Shown here in pieces: positions 30,187 to 31,434 of a stretch of 31,434 nt of DNA. The notes beneath the pieces were generated by a model, which saw only the letters and a list, made by a program, of their open reading frames with translations, ran no database searches and was not told the origin of the DNA. Each line of letters opens with the position of its first letter. Within the stretch, counting starts at the first letter, position 1. The position numbers and the translations under genes were made by a program. This DNA comes from CAYZTD01 sp964638155 (GTDB lineage Archaea > Thermoplasmatota > E2 > DHVEG-1): NCBI GenBank assembly GCA_964638155.1, contig CAZWYI010000026.1:1-31434 (forward strand), in the 5' to 3' direction.

Positions 30187-31179
30187 TTACACTCCTTGTT
30201 TACTTGTAGTTGAAATATATGTAATCTCTGGTTTCTTAACTTTGACACCACGTTTGTATCTAATTGCGTCTCTTAAGCTTACAAGTCTTTTTGATGGACC
30301 AGGTATTGATCCGTGTAAAAGAATATATGTATTTTTAATTGTTCCATAATGTGGAAAACCACCAGATGGTGTGATTTCCTCTCCATTATCGCCAATTTTT
30401 AGAACACGTTTATTGTACTCTGTTCTTTGATGGTAACCCATTTGACCAGCTTGTGGTACTGTTGATTGAATCCAATTAGGATGCCATGAGCCAGCAGTTC
30501 CAATCATACGTCTATGTTTTGAGTTTTTATGACTGAGTAATTTTACTCCCCAACGCTGCACATGTCCTTGGAATCCCTTTCCTTTAGTTACAGATATAGT
30601 ATCTATCATGTCCCCTTCTTTTATGATATCACTTATTTTAATCTCTTTTCCAAGTATTTCTTTTACATATTTTACCTGTTCCTCTGTTGATCCTCCGCCT
30701 ATTCTAAATTCTCTTAGTTCTGGAGTTTTTTTAGGAACACCTGATACCAGTTTAGGTTGAGTGTAGATAATTACTCTTATTTCGTCTGCATCTTTAGTGA
30801 AATCCCAATTTTTCTTTTCTTTTTTCTTTGATACAGGCAGTCTTTTTTCTATTTCTTTATCTAGTTTATCTGACCAGATTTCACCTGTTGCTTGAAGCCC
30901 GTTATATGTTTTTTTGTACGCTCTTACTCCGGCAATTTTTATTGGAGGTGTTTCTAACACTGTAACTGGTTCCATTACTTCTTTTCCTGAAGTTGTGGAA
31001 GTTGGACGGAAATCAACTATAAATGCATGGGTCATACCAGCTTTATATCCTAGAAAACCCTGTATTTTTGGTTTATCTCCGCCTTTTGGCCAGCTTTTAA
31101 TATGTGGAGTTTCTTGTCTAGCTCTTTTTCTTGGCGAAAAGCCCATTGAACCTCTTCTTGGATGATGTCTCTCAGGCAT
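30187..31179 (-). CDS. rpl3: Large subunit ribosomal protein uL3
   Basis: 330 residues, normal for archaea. It has the N-terminal RRGSMGFSPRKRARQETPHI, GYKAGMTHAFIVDFRPTS, the central VTKGKGFQGHVQRWGVKLLS with RMIGTAGSWHPNWIQSTVPQ, and MGYHQRTEYNKRVLKIG. It is the first gene of the operon. GAGGGT at 31185-31190 lies 5 nt before the ATG. The transcript probably starts about 150 nt upstream and carries a foldable leader. Confidence 0.97.
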   Translation of the reverse strand: MPERHHPRRGSMGFSPRKRARQETPHIKSWPKGGDKPKIQGFLGYKAGMTHAFIVDFRPTSTTSGKEVMEPVTVLETPPIKIAGVRAYKKTYNGLQATGEIWSDKLDKEIEKRLPVSKKKEKKNWDFTKDADEIRVIIYTQPKLVSGVPKKTPELREFRIGGGSTEEQVKYVKEILGKEIKISDIIKEGDMIDTISVTKGKGFQGHVQRWGVKLLSHKNSKHRRMIGTAGSWHPNWIQSTVPQAGQMGYHQRTEYNKRVLKIGDNGEEITPSGGFPHYGTIKNTYILLHGSIPGPSKRLVSLRDAIRYKRGVKVKKPEITYISTTSKQGV

Positions 31180-31220
31180 AATATACCCTCTACTGAAATT
31201 TTAAAGATTTAAAGTATCTT

Positions 31221-31343
31221 CCTTATTTGCTCCGAACCGTGACATCTTACATTTTTAGCCAAAAAATATTATTTGGCTGTTGTGTTGCCGGGTTTCCTGT
31301 GAGAATTGCCCGATCAATGTCTGGTAAGGATAAGGAAATAAGG
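31221..31343 (-). promoter_or_regulatory. Candidate structured leader of the ribosomal protein operon
   Basis: CCTTATTT at 31221-31228 and AAATAAGG at 31336-31343 are exact reverse complements and could close a 123-nt domain. An alternative partner, ATAAGG at 31330-31335, also exists. Inside are an AGCCAAA/TTTGGCT stem (31257-31263 with 31272-31278) and a CGGG/CCCG stem (31289-31292 with 31309-31312). The region lies between the promoter and the uL3 SD site. No reading frame with family features is present. Autogenous control by an operon protein is one possible use (inference). Confidence 0.4.
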
Positions 31344-31354
31344 CATAATAGATA

Positions 31355-31365
31355 TTATATATAAA
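31355..31365 (-). promoter_or_regulatory. TATA box of the ribosomal protein operon
   Basis: TTTATATATAA on the minus strand is the clearest TATA element in the upstream DNA and predicts initiation near 31333, about 150 nt before the uL3 ATG. Confidence 0.65.
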
Positions 31366-31381
31366 TGTTATTGTCCTATTG

Positions 31382-31434
31382 GCTTCATCCCAAAATGAAG
31401 CAGTAATATGCAGATATTCTCTTAATATCTGCAT
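31382..31434. repeat. Tandem perfect inverted repeats at the right edge
   Basis: GCTTCAT (31382-31388) pairs with ATGAAGC (31395-31401), loop 6. Six nt later ATGCAGATATT (31408-31418) pairs with AATATCTGCAT (31424-31434), an 11-bp perfect stem with a 5-nt loop ending exactly at the window edge. They lie just upstream of the ribosomal operon TATA box. They could be a terminator pair for a gene to the right or promoter-proximal regulatory sites. Confidence 0.55.

Noticed and set aside
31225..31245. tRNA-like T-arm sequence (GGTTCGGAGC on the minus strand)
   Set aside because: No 5-bp stem flanks it, and no acceptor, D or anticodon arms are found around it.
31255..31434. Open minus-strand frame of 59 codons entering from the right edge
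   Set aside because: It runs through the ribosomal operon TATA box and the tandem inverted repeats, resembles no family, and its apparent ATG is simply one arm of a palindrome.

Overview
The window is a stretch of an AT-rich archaeal chromosome, read as a euryarchaeote most compatible with the Thermoplasmatota (inference). The evidence for archaea is: Sec61-beta, RNA polymerase subunit K, aMBF1, deoxyhypusine synthase, RNase P protein p29, the archaeal AlaRS type, archaea/eukaryote-only ribosomal proteins (eS4, eL19, eL32), TATA boxes about 25-30 nt upstream of leaderless starts, and GGTGA-type Shine-Dalgarno (SD) sites inside operons. No tRNA, rRNA, CRISPR array, insertion sequence or prophage is visible.

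Layout. 1-301: structured intergenic DNA and a short Sec61-beta gene. 308-3808: AlaRS (minus) diverging from a DUF1614 membrane protein (plus). 3895-7622: plus-strand run of a coiled-coil protein (COG1340 type), aMBF1, a TsaC/Sua5 enzyme, type II methionine aminopeptidase and a divergent creatininase-family protein. 7623-9458: minus-strand pair MEMO-family protein and deoxyhypusine synthase. 9587-12912: a 52-residue protein, an Na+/H+ antiporter with a broken 5' end, a DUF2116 zinc-ribbon membrane protein, an MfnA-type decarboxylase and a PRC-barrel protein. 12913-13260: a regulatory intergenic region. 13261-15691: two surface-anchored proteins of the same architecture, the second with a long Lys/Glu-rich cytoplasmic tail. 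15707-18913 (minus): a site-2 protease, a TraB-family protein, ribosomal protein uS2, RNA polymerase subunit K and a 68-residue paralogue of the 52-residue protein.

18994-31179 (minus) is the large ribosomal protein operon in the classic archaeal order uL3-uL4-uL23-uL2-uS19-uL22-uS3-uL29-aIF1-Rnp1-uS17-uL14-uL24-eS4-uL5-uS14-uS8-uL6-eL32-eL19-uL18-uS5-uL30. It ends at uL30, without the uL15 and SecY genes that commonly follow. It is read from one strong TATA box near 31360 through a leader of about 150 nt that can fold.

Most of the window is translation and protein export housekeeping. The less ordinary signals are: Lys/Glu-rich low-complexity tails in at least five proteins, with near-identical DNA cassettes shared between the uL24, eL32 and uS3 genes; helix-hairpin-helix domains fused to both eL32 and uS3; a pair of tiny paralogous proteins; a possible AUU start codon; an SD site sequestered in a hairpin before the RNase P protein gene; and a frameshifting lesion in the antiporter gene. 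No mobile, defence or secondary-metabolite system is present that I can support.
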